Shown: one piece after another, positions 1-5,804 of the stretch
Position numbering within the stretch: the first letter of the stretch is position 1
Layout of the letters: each line of letters starts with the position of its first letter
Assembly (NCBI GenBank): GCA_021823305.1
Contig: JAKAOE010000142.1
Coordinates: forward strand, 1 to 5,804
Direction: 5' to 3'
DNA: 5,804 bases
Origin: Acidobacteriota bacterium
GTDB lineage: Bacteria > Acidobacteriota > Terriglobia > Terriglobales > SCQP01
Notes under the pieces: generated by a model
Database searches by the model: none
Told to the model about the DNA's origin: nothing
The model's input: only the letters and a program-made list of their open reading frames with translations
Translations under genes and position numbers: made by a program

Positions 1-2145
1 GTTCACGCCGTTATACACCGACGACGCGGGGGTGAACACGCTGTCGCCGTTCGCCAGCCCGATGTCCAGCTCCTGATTGTCGAAGGACATGTGGAAGTAC
101 TGCACCCCGAGCAGCATCCGCGTCAGGTCTCCCACCTGGTCGAAGTGCATCTTGCCGCCCGCCTGGGAGTACTTGACCCGGCCGAGCGTGTAGCTCGCCG
201 GATCCACGCCCTGGAACAGCCCGCCGCCGCCGCCCACCTGCGGCGTCTTCAACTGCTCCGAAAACCCGCCGTACAGGTTGAACCACGAGTTGGGGCGGAC
301 CGAGACGTTGACCGAGGGTTCAAACCCGCTGCGCTGCTCGCTCGCGCCGCAGTTCGCGCTCTGAATCTTGAGGTCGCCCGGGGTCGAGGCCGCCACCCCG
401 TTCAGGAAGCAGTGCGTCGGCAGCGTGGTCACGTTGGGGGCGAAGGCGAAGTCCTGCAGCACCTTGTCGGTGTAGCTGATGTCGTTGAGGAAGTAGTTCA
501 ACCCCGGCGTGACGGTCACGTAATTGCCGAGCTGGATCCGGTCCTGGCCGTAGCCCGACACCATGTCCTGGTTGAACAGCGAGGAGCGGATCTTGCCGCC
601 CGCGTTGGCGATGCCGGTGTTGCTGCCGCCGTCGGCGGGGTTGTAGAAGTTGTTGTGCGAGTCGTAGATGGTGTGGAGGAACCAGACGCCCGCGGTCACG
701 GTGTTGTAGGGCAGCACCGACTCGACCTCCACCTTCTCGCCGAACATCTTGGTGTAGGGGTTGTTCCACTCGTTCTGCTGCGGCCCCAGGTTGTAGACGT
801 CGTTCAGCCGGTTGTGCAGGCGGTTGATGCGGGAGTACCAGGCCTGCGCCTGCAGCGTGGTGGTGGGGTCGAGCGCGAAGTTCAGCTTGCCCCAGAACAT
901 GTTCAGCAGGTTGGTGTCGAACTTGTTGTAGCTGAGATAGGGCAGCGTGCTGTAGAAGCCCGACGACTGCTGGCTGTAGAGCGCCCCGCCGGGCAGCCCG
1001 TTCACCGTGATCCCGGGGTTGTCCAGCACCGGGATGACCTGCGCCCGGTAGGCTTCGCTCTCCGAGCTGAACCCGCCGAGCTGGAGCGTGCCGCTGGCGA
1101 ACTGCTTGATCAGCTTGCCGTAGAGGTCCTTGTCGTGCTGCGGGTTGTCGAAGTTATCGCCGTAGCCGACGCGGAAGCTGTGGCCGCTGCCGTGGCCGCC
1201 GGAGAACACCGCCGACCAGCCGTCGTATGCGCCGGTGTCGAAGGAGAAGTCGGTGTTCTCCTGCCCGTAGTCGCCCACCGTCTGCGACAGGCTGCCGTGC
1301 ATGTGCTCGGTGGGCTGCAGCGGGGTGAACTCCACCCCGCCGCCGACGTTGTTGTACCAGCGACCCGAGGGATCGCCCGGCCCGTAGGTCACGGTGGTGG
1401 CGTTGATCAGCGTGCTCTGCGGGAACATGTTCGACTGCCACAGCCCGGTGGCGGCGTCCGACACCGGGACGCCGTCGAAGGTGATCGCCAGGTCGCCGGC
1501 GGTGGTGAAGCCGCCGTAGCCGCCCCAGCCCTGCTGGATGCCGTTCAGCGTGACCGTGCTCTTGGTGGCGCCGGTGTCGCCGAAGCCGGTGATGTTGACG
1601 CCGGGCGCGATTCCCAGGATCTGCGCCGCGCCGGCGGTCGGCCCGAGCGCGTTGATCTGGTCGCGGCCGAGCACGCGCACCGACTGCGGAATCTGGAACA
1701 CCTCCGCCTGCGAGAGCGGGCGGGTCGCCCCCACCACCGCGCCGGCGCGCACCATCACCGTCTGCGACACGGTGGCCACCTGCAGCGTCAGCGTCACCCG
1801 GCTGGGCGCGCCGCCGCGCACCGTGATGGTGCGGGTGGCGAGGTTGAACCCGGCGTGGTTGACCGCGATCTGATAGGCGTGCGGCGTCAGCCCGCTCACC
1901 GTGAACCGGCCCTGGGCGTCGGTCTGCGCCGTCACGGCCGCGCCCGTCGTCAGGTTGGTCACCGTGACCGCCGCCCCCGGCACCGCGGTGCGCGCCGGAT
2001 CCAGCACCACGCCCCGGATTCCGCCGGTCAGCGGCGTCGTCGGCCCATCCGTCCTTGCCGGCGCCGCCGCCGCGTTCGCGCCCGCGGGCGCCAGCAGCAG
2101 ACCCAGCGCCAACAGCCCCGTCAGCCCACTCCACACGTGTCGCAT
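1..2145 (-). CDS. TonB-dependent outer-membrane receptor with N-terminal carboxypeptidase-regulatory-like domain (3' end cut by window)
   Basis: The frame runs open from ATG at 2145 to base 1 without a stop, giving 715 residues of a longer protein. Domains in order: signal peptide 1-25 (R2, H3, a leucine-rich core, ANA cleavage site at 23-25); carboxypeptidase-regulatory-like beta-sandwich about 40-122 (GGIRGVVLDPARTAVPGA at 41-58, TDAQGRFTVSGL at 75-86); a possible TonB-box-like stretch VSQTVMVRAG at 126-135; plug domain about 145-278 (ITFDGVPVSD at 221-230, NNVGGGVEFTPLQP at 265-278); then many alternating aromatic strands typical of the beta-barrel, 283-715. Such receptors import large scarce nutrients across the outer membrane using TonB-ExbB-ExbD energy. 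The substrate cannot be read from the sequence. Cysteines 579 and 599 could form a disulfide in an outer loop, and there is a five-glycine run at 638-642. The start is chosen for its strong GGAGGA site and the signal peptide directly after it. An in-frame ATG at 2181 would add 12 residues but lacks such a site. Family very likely; substrate unknown. Confidence 0.93.
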   Translation of the reverse strand, partial: MRHVWSGLTGLLALGLLLAPAGANAAAAPARTDGPTTPLTGGIRGVVLDPARTAVPGAAVTVTNLTTGAAVTAQTDAQGRFTVSGLTPHAYQIAVNHAGFNLATRTITVRGGAPSRVTLTLQVATVSQTVMVRAGAVVGATRPLSQAEVFQIPQSVRVLGRDQINALGPTAGAAQILGIAPGVNITGFGDTGATKSTVTLNGIQQGWGGYGGFTTAGDLAITFDGVPVSDAATGLWQSNMFPQSTLINATTVTYGPGDPSGRWYNNVGGGVEFTPLQPTEHMHGSLSQTVGDYGQENTDFSFDTGAYDGWSAVFSGGHGSGHSFRVGYGDNFDNPQHDKDLYGKLIKQFASGTLQLGGFSSESEAYRAQVIPVLDNPGITVNGLPGGALYSQQSSGFYSTLPYLSYNKFDTNLLNMFWGKLNFALDPTTTLQAQAWYSRINRLHNRLNDVYNLGPQQNEWNNPYTKMFGEKVEVESVLPYNTVTAGVWFLHTIYDSHNNFYNPADGGSNTGIANAGGKIRSSLFNQDMVSGYGQDRIQLGNYVTVTPGLNYFLNDISYTDKVLQDFAFAPNVTTLPTHCFLNGVAASTPGDLKIQSANCGASEQRSGFEPSVNVSVRPNSWFNLYGGFSEQLKTPQVGGGGGLFQGVDPASYTLGRVKYSQAGGKMHFDQVGDLTRMLLGVQYFHMSFDNQELDIGLANGDSVFTPASSVYNGVN

Positions 2146-2150
2146 CCGAT

Positions 2151-2156
2151 TCCTCC
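2151..2156 (-). promoter_or_regulatory. Shine-Dalgarno site of the TonB-dependent receptor
   Basis: On the minus strand GGAGGA lies five bases before the ATG at 2145. It is a near-perfect anti-16S match at usual spacing. It decides the start in favour of 2145 over the in-frame ATG at 2181. Confidence 0.8.
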
Positions 2157-2197
2157 GTGATATGTCGGGTATCAAGACCATCAACCCACACTCACGC

Positions 2198-2211
2198 TAA
2201 CCCGCCGGTTA
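2198..2211. repeat. Short inverted repeat upstream of the receptor (possible operator)
   Basis: TAACC (2198-2202) and GGTTA (2207-2211) form a perfect five-base inverted repeat around a four-base spacer, 53 to 66 bases upstream of the receptor ATG. The position suits a regulator-binding site. Five-base arms can easily occur by chance, and the repeat matches no operator I recognise; it is not a Fur box. Confidence 0.25.
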
Positions 2212-2263
2212 CGCGGCGAGCCATTACGGTTGTGTTACGGAGAGAAAGTGACAGTTCGGTTAC
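2208..2263. repeat. Cluster of four RTTAC direct repeats
   Basis: On the plus strand GTTAC occurs at 2208, 2234 and 2259 and ATTAC at 2223, all in the same orientation. The copies at 2223 and 2234 extend to TTACGG and are 11 bases apart, about one helical turn. A fifth, degenerate copy (GTTCGG) starts at 2254. This density in a GC-rich background suggests binding sites for a transcription factor acting on the receptor gene, but the spacings (15, 11, 25) are not uniform, so the assignment is tentative. Confidence 0.3.
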
Positions 2264-2266
2264 AAC

Positions 2267-2283
2267 GCGCGCGCGGCGCGCGC
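2267..2283 (-). terminator. GC hairpin directly after the glycerate kinase stop codon (possible weak terminator)
   Basis: In the direction of transcription GCGCGCG (2283-2277) and CGCGCGC (2273-2267) can pair as a seven-base stem with a three-base loop, beginning one base after the TAG stop. The run that follows is GTTGTAA rather than a clean T-tract, so intrinsic termination would be weak. The stem may instead protect the 3' end of the mRNA. Confidence 0.35.
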
Positions 2284-3636
2284 CTAGAGCAGCAGCAGGC
2301 GCAGGTCGCGCAGGTTGTTGCCGGTGGGCCCGGTGCGCAGCAGCGCGCCGGCAGCGGCCAGCGCCGGGGCGGCGTCGTGGCGCGCCAGCGCCGCCGCCGG
2401 GTCCAGGCCGCGGGCGCGGATGCGCGCCGCGGTGGCGCCGTCCACGCACGCGCCCGCGGCGCCGCTGTCGCCGTCGGCGCCGTCGGTGCCGGCGGAGAGG
2501 AAGGTGAAGGGCTCGCCCTCCAGCGCCAGCGCCAGGCGCAGCGCCAGCTGCAGGTTGCGCCCGCCGCGCCCGTGCCGCGGCGGCAGCGTCACCCGCACCT
2601 CGCCCCCCGCCACCAGCGCCGCCGCCCGTCCCGCCCGCCGCAGCGTGCGCCAGCGCCGCGCCAGCCAGGCGGCCGCGCGCGACTCCTCCCACTCGTCGGC
2701 GGCGTGGTCCACGATCACCAGCCGCCGTCCCGCCGCCCGCAACCGCCGCGCCAGCGCCGCGCAGGCGGTGCGGTTGTCCGCCAGCACCGTCCACTGCGCG
2801 CGCGTGAAGGCCGCGTCCCGCGGCGAGGGCGTCTCCGCCAGCGCCGGCGCCGGCCGGCCGGGGAGCCAGCGCCGCCAAGCGGCCGCCGCTGCATCCAGGC
2901 GTGATGGATCGGGCGCGGTGGGTCCGGAGGCGACGTCCGCCCACCGCCCCGGCGCCACGTCGGAGAGGATCCAGCTGACCTGCTCCACCCCACCGCCCGC
3001 CGCCTGCGCCAGGCGGCCGCCCTTGAAGGCCGAGGCGTGCCGGCGGATGCGGTTGATCTGCCCGATCGGGGCGCCGCTGGCCACCAGCGCCCGGTCGCGG
3101 CGCCGCAGCGCGGCCAGGCCGCCGCCGCCGTCCAACGGCAGCTCGGCCAGCGCCGAGCCCCCGCCCGAGAGCAGCGCCACCAGCAGCGGCCGCCGGCGCG
3201 GTTCGGTCCCGCCGCGCGCCCCCGCCGCCAGCCCGCGCGCCGCCGCCAGCATGGCCTGCGCCGCCGCCAGGCTGCGCGCGTCGGGCAGCGGATGGCCGGC
3301 GCGGAACACCCGCAGCCGGAGCGGCAGCCGCGCCGCCAGCGCCGCATCCACGCCCGGCGCGCCCCGGGGCAGCACGCAGATCGCCGCCGTCAGGCGCGGC
3401 CACCAGGCGGCGTTGGCTTCCAGCCAGCCGTGCAGCATCGGCCCCGCCGCCTTGCCCAGGGCCAGTACCGCGATGCGTTCCGGGTCCGTGCCCGGCGGCA
3501 GCGCCGCCCGCGCGCGCACCAGCCGCCTCGGGTCGAGCTCGGCCAACGCCGCCCGCCAGCACGCCTCCGCCAGCGCCCGGTGGGGCGGCGCCGCCGCGGG
3601 CGCCGGGCTAGAAGCCGGGCGAGCCAAGCTGGCCAT
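2284..3636 (-). CDS. Glycerate 2-kinase, DUF4147/MOFRL family
   Basis: A complete 450-residue protein, a normal length for class II glycerate kinases (GckA/TtuD type), which phosphorylate D-glycerate with ATP, usually to 2-phosphoglycerate, in the cytoplasm. These enzymes link serine, glyoxylate or sugar-acid breakdown to glycolysis. Family motifs appear in the expected order: GKAAGPM 61-67; GHPLPD 114-119; LLSGGGSAL 155-163; INRIRRHASAFKGGRLA 194-210; SDVAPGRWADVASGPT 225-240; then the C-terminal MOFRL domain with GGE 344-346, GRGGRN 356-361, GTDGADGDSGAAGA 383-396 and GPTGNNLRDL 436-445. One position in the usual GGRNQE motif reads GGRNLQ. The first ~18 residues are alanine/proline-rich and probably lie outside the fold. 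ATG at 3636 sits inside the preceding gene (29-base overlap) behind a weak GAG site, suggesting coupled translation. Older annotations often mislabel this family as hydroxypyruvate reductase. Family assignment is firm; phosphorylation position is inferred. Confidence 0.93.
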   Translation of the reverse strand: MASLARPASSPAPAAAPPHRALAEACWRAALAELDPRRLVRARAALPPGTDPERIAVLALGKAAGPMLHGWLEANAAWWPRLTAAICVLPRGAPGVDAALAARLPLRLRVFRAGHPLPDARSLAAAQAMLAAARGLAAGARGGTEPRRRPLLVALLSGGGSALAELPLDGGGGLAALRRRDRALVASGAPIGQINRIRRHASAFKGGRLAQAAGGGVEQVSWILSDVAPGRWADVASGPTAPDPSRLDAAAAAWRRWLPGRPAPALAETPSPRDAAFTRAQWTVLADNRTACAALARRLRAAGRRLVIVDHAADEWEESRAAAWLARRWRTLRRAGRAAALVAGGEVRVTLPPRHGRGGRNLQLALRLALALEGEPFTFLSAGTDGADGDSGAAGACVDGATAARIRARGLDPAAALARHDAAPALAAAGALLRTGPTGNNLRDLRLLLL

Positions 3637-3922
3637 CCAGCTCGAGCAGCAGGCGGCGGATCAGGTCGCCCACCAGCCGATAGTCGTCGTCCTTCTCCGC
3701 CCGTTCGATGTCCGCCAGGCCGTTCTTCAACTGCGCCACTGCCGCCGTGTGCGCCCCCGCCACATCGCGCAGCGCCAGCCGGCAGGCGCGCAACCGCGCC
3801 GCGCGTTTCAGCTTGCCCGGGGTCGAGGTGCCTTCACGTTCGTAGTCGGCCAACTGCGTGCGCACGGCAACCAGCGCCGCCTTCCAGCCGGGTGATTCCC
3901 GCGGCCATTCCGGGGGACACAT
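3608..3922 (-). CDS. Small helical protein of unknown function upstream of glycerate kinase
   Basis: A 104-residue protein that I do not recognise. It looks soluble and mostly alpha-helical: helices are likely at about 12-30, 36-50, 51-76 and 80-97, rich in Ala, Leu, Arg and Glu, with an acidic patch EKDDD at 76-80. There is no signal peptide or membrane segment, and cysteines are few (C2, C47). The end overlaps the start of the glycerate kinase by 29 bases, so the two are almost certainly co-transcribed and probably translationally coupled. ATG at 3922 is chosen because a promoter-like sequence ends just before it, which would make the mRNA nearly leaderless. A GTG at codon 20 is an alternative start with only a weak ribosome site. 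It could be a helical-bundle partner or regulator, but nothing in the sequence shows a function. Reality of the gene is supported by the promoter, the overlap and a plausible protein composition. Confidence 0.65.
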   Translation of the reverse strand: MCPPEWPRESPGWKAALVAVRTQLADYEREGTSTPGKLKRAARLRACRLALRDVAGAHTAAVAQLKNGLADIERAEKDDDYRLVGDLIRRLLLELDGQLGSPGF

Positions 3923-3929
3923 AGCCCCT

Positions 3930-3957
3930 ATTATGACGGAGTTGGTGGCCGCGGCAA
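3930..3957 (-). promoter_or_regulatory. Sigma-70-like promoter for the small protein-glycerate kinase pair
   Basis: On the minus strand TTGCCG (3957-3952, four of six matches to TTGACA) and CATAAT (3935-3930, five of six matches to TATAAT) are separated by 16 bases. This is the best promoter-like pair in the window and sits in the 67-base gap before the gene starting at 3922. Transcription would start about 6-7 bases after the -10 box, at the ATG itself or one or two bases before it, so the message would be leaderless or nearly so. Confidence 0.5.
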
Positions 3958-3963
3958 CCGCGG
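3949..3963. repeat. Perfect palindrome overlapping the -35 box
   Basis: CCGCGG (3949-3954), CAA, CCGCGG (3958-3963) is a perfect six-base inverted repeat with a three-base centre, and each arm is itself a palindrome. Read on the minus strand, the loop TTG plus the next three bases form the proposed -35 box. A protein bound here would block the promoter, so an operator is plausible. It could also be an RNA hairpin after the upstream gene, but no T-run follows, so an intrinsic terminator is unlikely. Confidence 0.35.
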
Positions 3964-3989
3964 GGCGCGCGTAGGCGCCGGGGGCCGCG

Positions 3990-4568
3990 TCAGGCGGCGG
4001 CCAGCAGCAGTTCCCGCATCTGCAAGGCCAGCTCCAGAATCCGCTCCAGGCGCCGCCCTAGCGGCGCCGGCAGCCGCCGTCCCGCCGTCGCCGCCAGCTC
4101 CGCGGCCAGCTCGGCGTTGCCCAGGATCCCGGCCAAGGCGTTGTTGATCTGCGCCTGGCGCTCCTCGGGCGTCAGCGCGGCGCCGGCCGGCGGCGTGCGC
4201 AGCCAGCGCAGGTAGGCTCCGGCCAGGTGCTGGTGCAGAATGAAGGCCAGCTTCGAGCTGGGCTGGCTGCGGTCGAGGTAGTCCACCAGCCGGCCCGGTA
4301 AGGCCGCCGCCTCCGGCGCCGCGCGCAGCGGCCCCTCGCCCAGCCACAGCACCGGCGCCTCCGCCGCGCCCGCGCCCGCCGCGGGCTCCATGCGCCCGTC
4401 CACCAGCAGCAGCAGCCACCCCCGCCCGTCGGGCGCGCTGGCATAGGCGTCGGCACAGTGCAACTCCAGCGGCAACATCACCGGCAGCGCCCGCCGGATG
4501 CGCTCCGCCAGCTCCGCGTCCCGGCTCAACAGCAGCACCGGACAGGAGTTCGCCCGCCCCGGCATCAT
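3990..4568 (-). CDS. Pseudo-receiver / degenerate histidine-kinase dimerization protein coupled to the NtrC-type regulator
   Basis: A 192-residue cytoplasmic protein. Residues 10-118 follow the receiver-domain pattern: beta1 VLLLSRDAEL (11-20), WLLLLVDGRM (51-60) with D57 where the phosphorylated aspartate sits, APVLWLGEG (71-79), and LVDYLDRS (94-101) resembling the DYLTKP end of receivers. The usual acidic pair after beta1 is S15-R16, the Thr/Ser after beta4 is G77, and the conserved lysine is R100, so normal phosphorylation is doubtful. Residues 133-190 resemble a histidine-kinase dimerization helix pair: AQINNALAGILGNAEL (139-154) matches the common H(E/D)xNN...ILGNAEL H-box, but the histidine is A139. 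No ATPase domain follows. ATG at 4568 overlaps the regulator TGA by four bases (ATGA), with GGAGGT five bases upstream, indicating translational coupling. A second ATG at 4565 is possible. It may dimerize with or modulate the regulator or an unlinked kinase; this role is inferred. Confidence 0.75.
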   Translation of the reverse strand: MMPGRANSCPVLLLSRDAELAERIRRALPVMLPLELHCADAYASAPDGRGWLLLLVDGRMEPAAGAGAAEAPVLWLGEGPLRAAPEAAALPGRLVDYLDRSQPSSKLAFILHQHLAGAYLRWLRTPPAGAALTPEERQAQINNALAGILGNAELAAELAATAGRRLPAPLGRRLERILELALQMRELLLAAA

Positions 4569-5804
4569 CGTCCACCTCCCGCCGAGCCCGCCTGGGCGGA
4601 GAAGGCGTACTCCTTCAGCTTGCGGTAGATCGTGGTTTTGCCGATCCCCAGCAGCTTCGCCGCCAGCAGCTTGTCGCCCTTCACCTGCTGCAGCGCCTCC
4701 AGAATCGCCTCCCGCTCCACCTCCGCGATTGCCCGGATGGTGGTCGGCGCCGCCGCCGCCGGCTGCGGCCGCACCTGCTGCAGATAGCTGGGCAAATCCG
4801 CCACCTCCAGCTGCGGCCCGCCCGCGAACGCCAGCGTGCGCTCGACGCAGTTTTCCAGCTCGCGCACGTTGCCGGGCCAGTCGTAGGCCACCAGGCGCGC
4901 CATCGCCTCCTCGCTGAAGCGCCGCAGCTCGCCGCCTGCCGGCGTCGCCCGCGCCAGAAAGTGCTCGGCCAGCAGCGGTATGTCCATCCGGCGCTCGCGC
5001 AGCGGCGGCAGCTTGATGCTCACCACGTTCAACCGGAAGAACAGGTCCTTGCGGAACCGCCCCTCCGCCACCGCCGCCTGCAGGTCGCGGTTGGTGGCCG
5101 CCACGATGCGCACGTCGATTTTCACCCGCCGCGTCCCGCCCACCGGCCGGATCTCCTTCTCCTGGATGGCGCGCAGCAGCTTCACCTGCAGGTCCACCGG
5201 CAACTCGCCGATCTCGTCCAGAAACACCGTTCCCCCGTTGGCCACCTCCAGCAGCCCCTCGTGGTTGTGATGCGCTCCGGTGAAGGCCCCCTTGACGTAA
5301 CCGAAGAGCTCGCTTTCGATCAGCGAGGGCACCAGCGCGCCGCAGTCCACCGGCAGGAAGGGCCGCTCCCGCTCCTTGCCGAGATAATGCAGCGCCCGCG
5401 CCACCACCTCCTTGCCGGTGCCGCTCTCGCCCAGAATCAGCACCGAGTAGCGGCTCTGCGCCACCTTGCCGATCAGCCGGAACACGCGCTGCATCGCCGG
5501 CGAGACGCCGATCAGGCTGCCCCCGGCGTACGGCCCCCAGGCCGCCTGCCGCGCCGCCCGCCCCTCCTGCTCGCGCTGCGCCTGGCGCACGCACTCCTGC
5601 AGCAGCAGCCGCAGCTCCTCCAGCTCGAACGGCTTGGTGAGGTAATCGGTCGCCCCCAACTTCATCGCCTCCACCGCCGTGCCCACCGTCCCGTAGGCGG
5701 TGGTCAGCAGCACCGGCACCGCCGGCGCGGTCTGCCGCAGCCGTTTCAGCAACTCCACCCCGCTCATGTCCGGCAGCCGCACGTCGCACACCAGCACGTC
5801 GGGC
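4565..5804 (-). CDS. NtrC-family sigma-54-dependent response regulator (5' end cut by window)
   Basis: The frame enters from the right edge, and 412 residues plus the stop are visible. Residues are counted here from the first complete codon (5803-5801). The start and roughly the first 40-50 residues, including the beta1 acidic pair, lie outside. The receiver continues to about 72: PDVLVCDVRLPDMSG with phospho-acceptor D7, TTAYG 34-38, and the conserved lysine K57 in DYLTKPF. After a linker, the AAA+ sigma-54 interaction domain spans about 95-335: Walker A GESGTGKE 125-132, the GAFTGA loop 172-177 that contacts sigma-54, Walker B VFLDEIGE 193-200, the arginine-rich RFRKDLFFRL 249-258, and sensor II WPGNVREL 309-316. 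A Fis-type helix-turn-helix ends the protein (about 356-398, AAKLLGIGKTTIYRKLK). All key motifs are intact, so it should be a working ATP-driven activator of sigma-54 promoters, controlled by phosphorylation from a sensor kinase not seen here. The target genes are unknown. A GTG at 5797 is an internal valine codon and not the start. Confidence 0.95.
   Translation of the reverse strand, partial: PDVLVCDVRLPDMSGVELLKRLRQTAPAVPVLLTTAYGTVGTAVEAMKLGATDYLTKPFELEELRLLLQECVRQAQREQEGRAARQAAWGPYAGGSLIGVSPAMQRVFRLIGKVAQSRYSVLILGESGTGKEVVARALHYLGKERERPFLPVDCGALVPSLIESELFGYVKGAFTGAHHNHEGLLEVANGGTVFLDEIGELPVDLQVKLLRAIQEKEIRPVGGTRRVKIDVRIVAATNRDLQAAVAEGRFRKDLFFRLNVVSIKLPPLRERRMDIPLLAEHFLARATPAGGELRRFSEEAMARLVAYDWPGNVRELENCVERTLAFAGGPQLEVADLPSYLQQVRPQPAAAAPTTIRAIAEVEREAILEALQQVKGDKLLAAKLLGIGKTTIYRKLKEYAFSAQAGSAGGGR
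4574..4579 (-). promoter_or_regulatory. Shine-Dalgarno site inside the end of the regulator gene
   Basis: On the minus strand GGAGGT lies five bases before ATG 4568 (eight before ATG 4565), within the last codons of the upstream regulator. It fixes the reading frame and start of the downstream 192-residue protein and supports coupled translation through the ATGA overlap. Confidence 0.75.

Larger units (their letters stand above)
2146..2283 (-). promoter_or_regulatory. Intergenic region upstream of the receptor, probable regulatory region
   Basis: These 138 bases separate the glycerate kinase stop from the receptor start and are visibly richer in A/T than the flanking genes. This is the expected place for the receptor promoter. 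I could not find a -35/-10 pair good enough to call: the best pair, TTGATG and TATCAC at 16-base spacing (minus strand, about 2183-2156), would place the transcription start downstream of the Shine-Dalgarno site. The region holds the hairpin, inverted repeat and TTAC cluster listed separately. Confidence 0.4.

Noticed and set aside
91..2160. A 689-codon open frame on the plus strand opposite the receptor gene.
   Set aside because: It is a GC-driven antisense shadow: the translation is Arg/Val/His-rich with no domain or motif, while the minus strand encodes a continuous receptor with signal peptide, plug and barrel features.
2146..2181. In-frame ATG at 2181 as the receptor start (12 extra residues).
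   Set aside because: No good ribosome site precedes it, and it would place a charged extension before an otherwise standard signal peptide. ATG 2145 has GGAGGA at correct spacing.
2208..2223. Possible sigma-54 (-24/-12) promoter for the receptor, since a sigma-54 activator is nearby: minus-strand TGGCTCG.
   Set aside because: The -24-like part matches, but the -12 part reads GTAA instead of TTGC and lacks the essential GC at the right spacing.
2315..3895. A 526-codon open frame on the plus strand opposite the glycerate kinase and the small gene.
   Set aside because: Low-complexity Ala/Arg/Ser/Pro translation with no recognisable domain; the opposite strand carries all glycerate kinase motifs in order.
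3931..4575. Alternative 214-codon minus-strand frame starting at ATG 4575.
   Set aside because: Gly/Ala/Arg-rich translation without secondary-structure pattern; the overlapping frame from 4568 gives receiver-like and H-box-like motifs and has the better-placed ribosome site.
3990..5789. A single 599-codon minus-strand frame joining the 192-residue protein to sequence upstream.
   Set aside because: Upstream of 4568 this frame is the shifted shadow of the NtrC-type regulator, whose motifs are all in another frame. The ATGA overlap and ribosome site show two separate genes.
1..5804. CRISPR arrays, tRNA or rRNA genes, insertion sequences, attachment sites, or defence or biosynthetic clusters.
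   Set aside because: I saw no regularly spaced repeats, RNA-gene signatures, transposase or integrase motifs, or terminal repeats. All coding space is explained by the five listed genes.

Overview
The window is very GC-rich (roughly 70% by eye) and carries five protein-coding genes, all on the minus strand, so transcription runs from position 5804 down to 1. A carboxypeptidase-regulatory-domain TonB-dependent receptor, an NtrC-type sigma-54 activator and a MOFRL-family glycerate kinase together suggest a Gram-negative bacterium. The style of the receptor and regulator sequences suggests Acidobacteriota. That placement is an inference from family resemblance, with no rRNA or marker gene to support it. 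I see no tRNA or rRNA genes, CRISPR array, insertion sequence, integrase or phage gene.

Layout in transcription order: (1) 5804-4565, an NtrC-family response regulator whose first ~40-50 codons lie outside the window. (2) 4568-3990, a 192-residue protein that overlaps the regulator stop codon by 4 bases. It looks like a degenerate receiver domain followed by a histidine-kinase-like dimerization stub in which the phospho-accepting histidine is replaced by alanine. (3) A 67-base gap (3989-3923) holding a good sigma-70-like promoter with a perfect palindrome across its -35 box. (4) 3922-3608, a 104-residue helical protein of unknown function. (5) 3636-2284, a complete glycerate 2-kinase that overlaps the preceding gene by 29 bases. 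(6) A 138-base gap (2283-2146) with a GC hairpin, a small inverted repeat and a cluster of TTAC motifs. (7) 2145-1, the first 715 codons of a TonB-dependent outer-membrane receptor, with no stop codon inside the window.

Functionally there are three units. The regulator and the pseudo-receiver/stub protein form a translationally coupled signalling pair. The small protein and the glycerate kinase form a second, overlapping pair with its own promoter, and the kinase would feed glycerate into glycolysis as 2-phosphoglycerate. The receptor is a separate nutrient-uptake gene of unknown substrate. Nothing in the sequence proves that the three units act together. Most of the window looks like ordinary chromosomal content. 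The pseudo-signalling protein is the least ordinary part.
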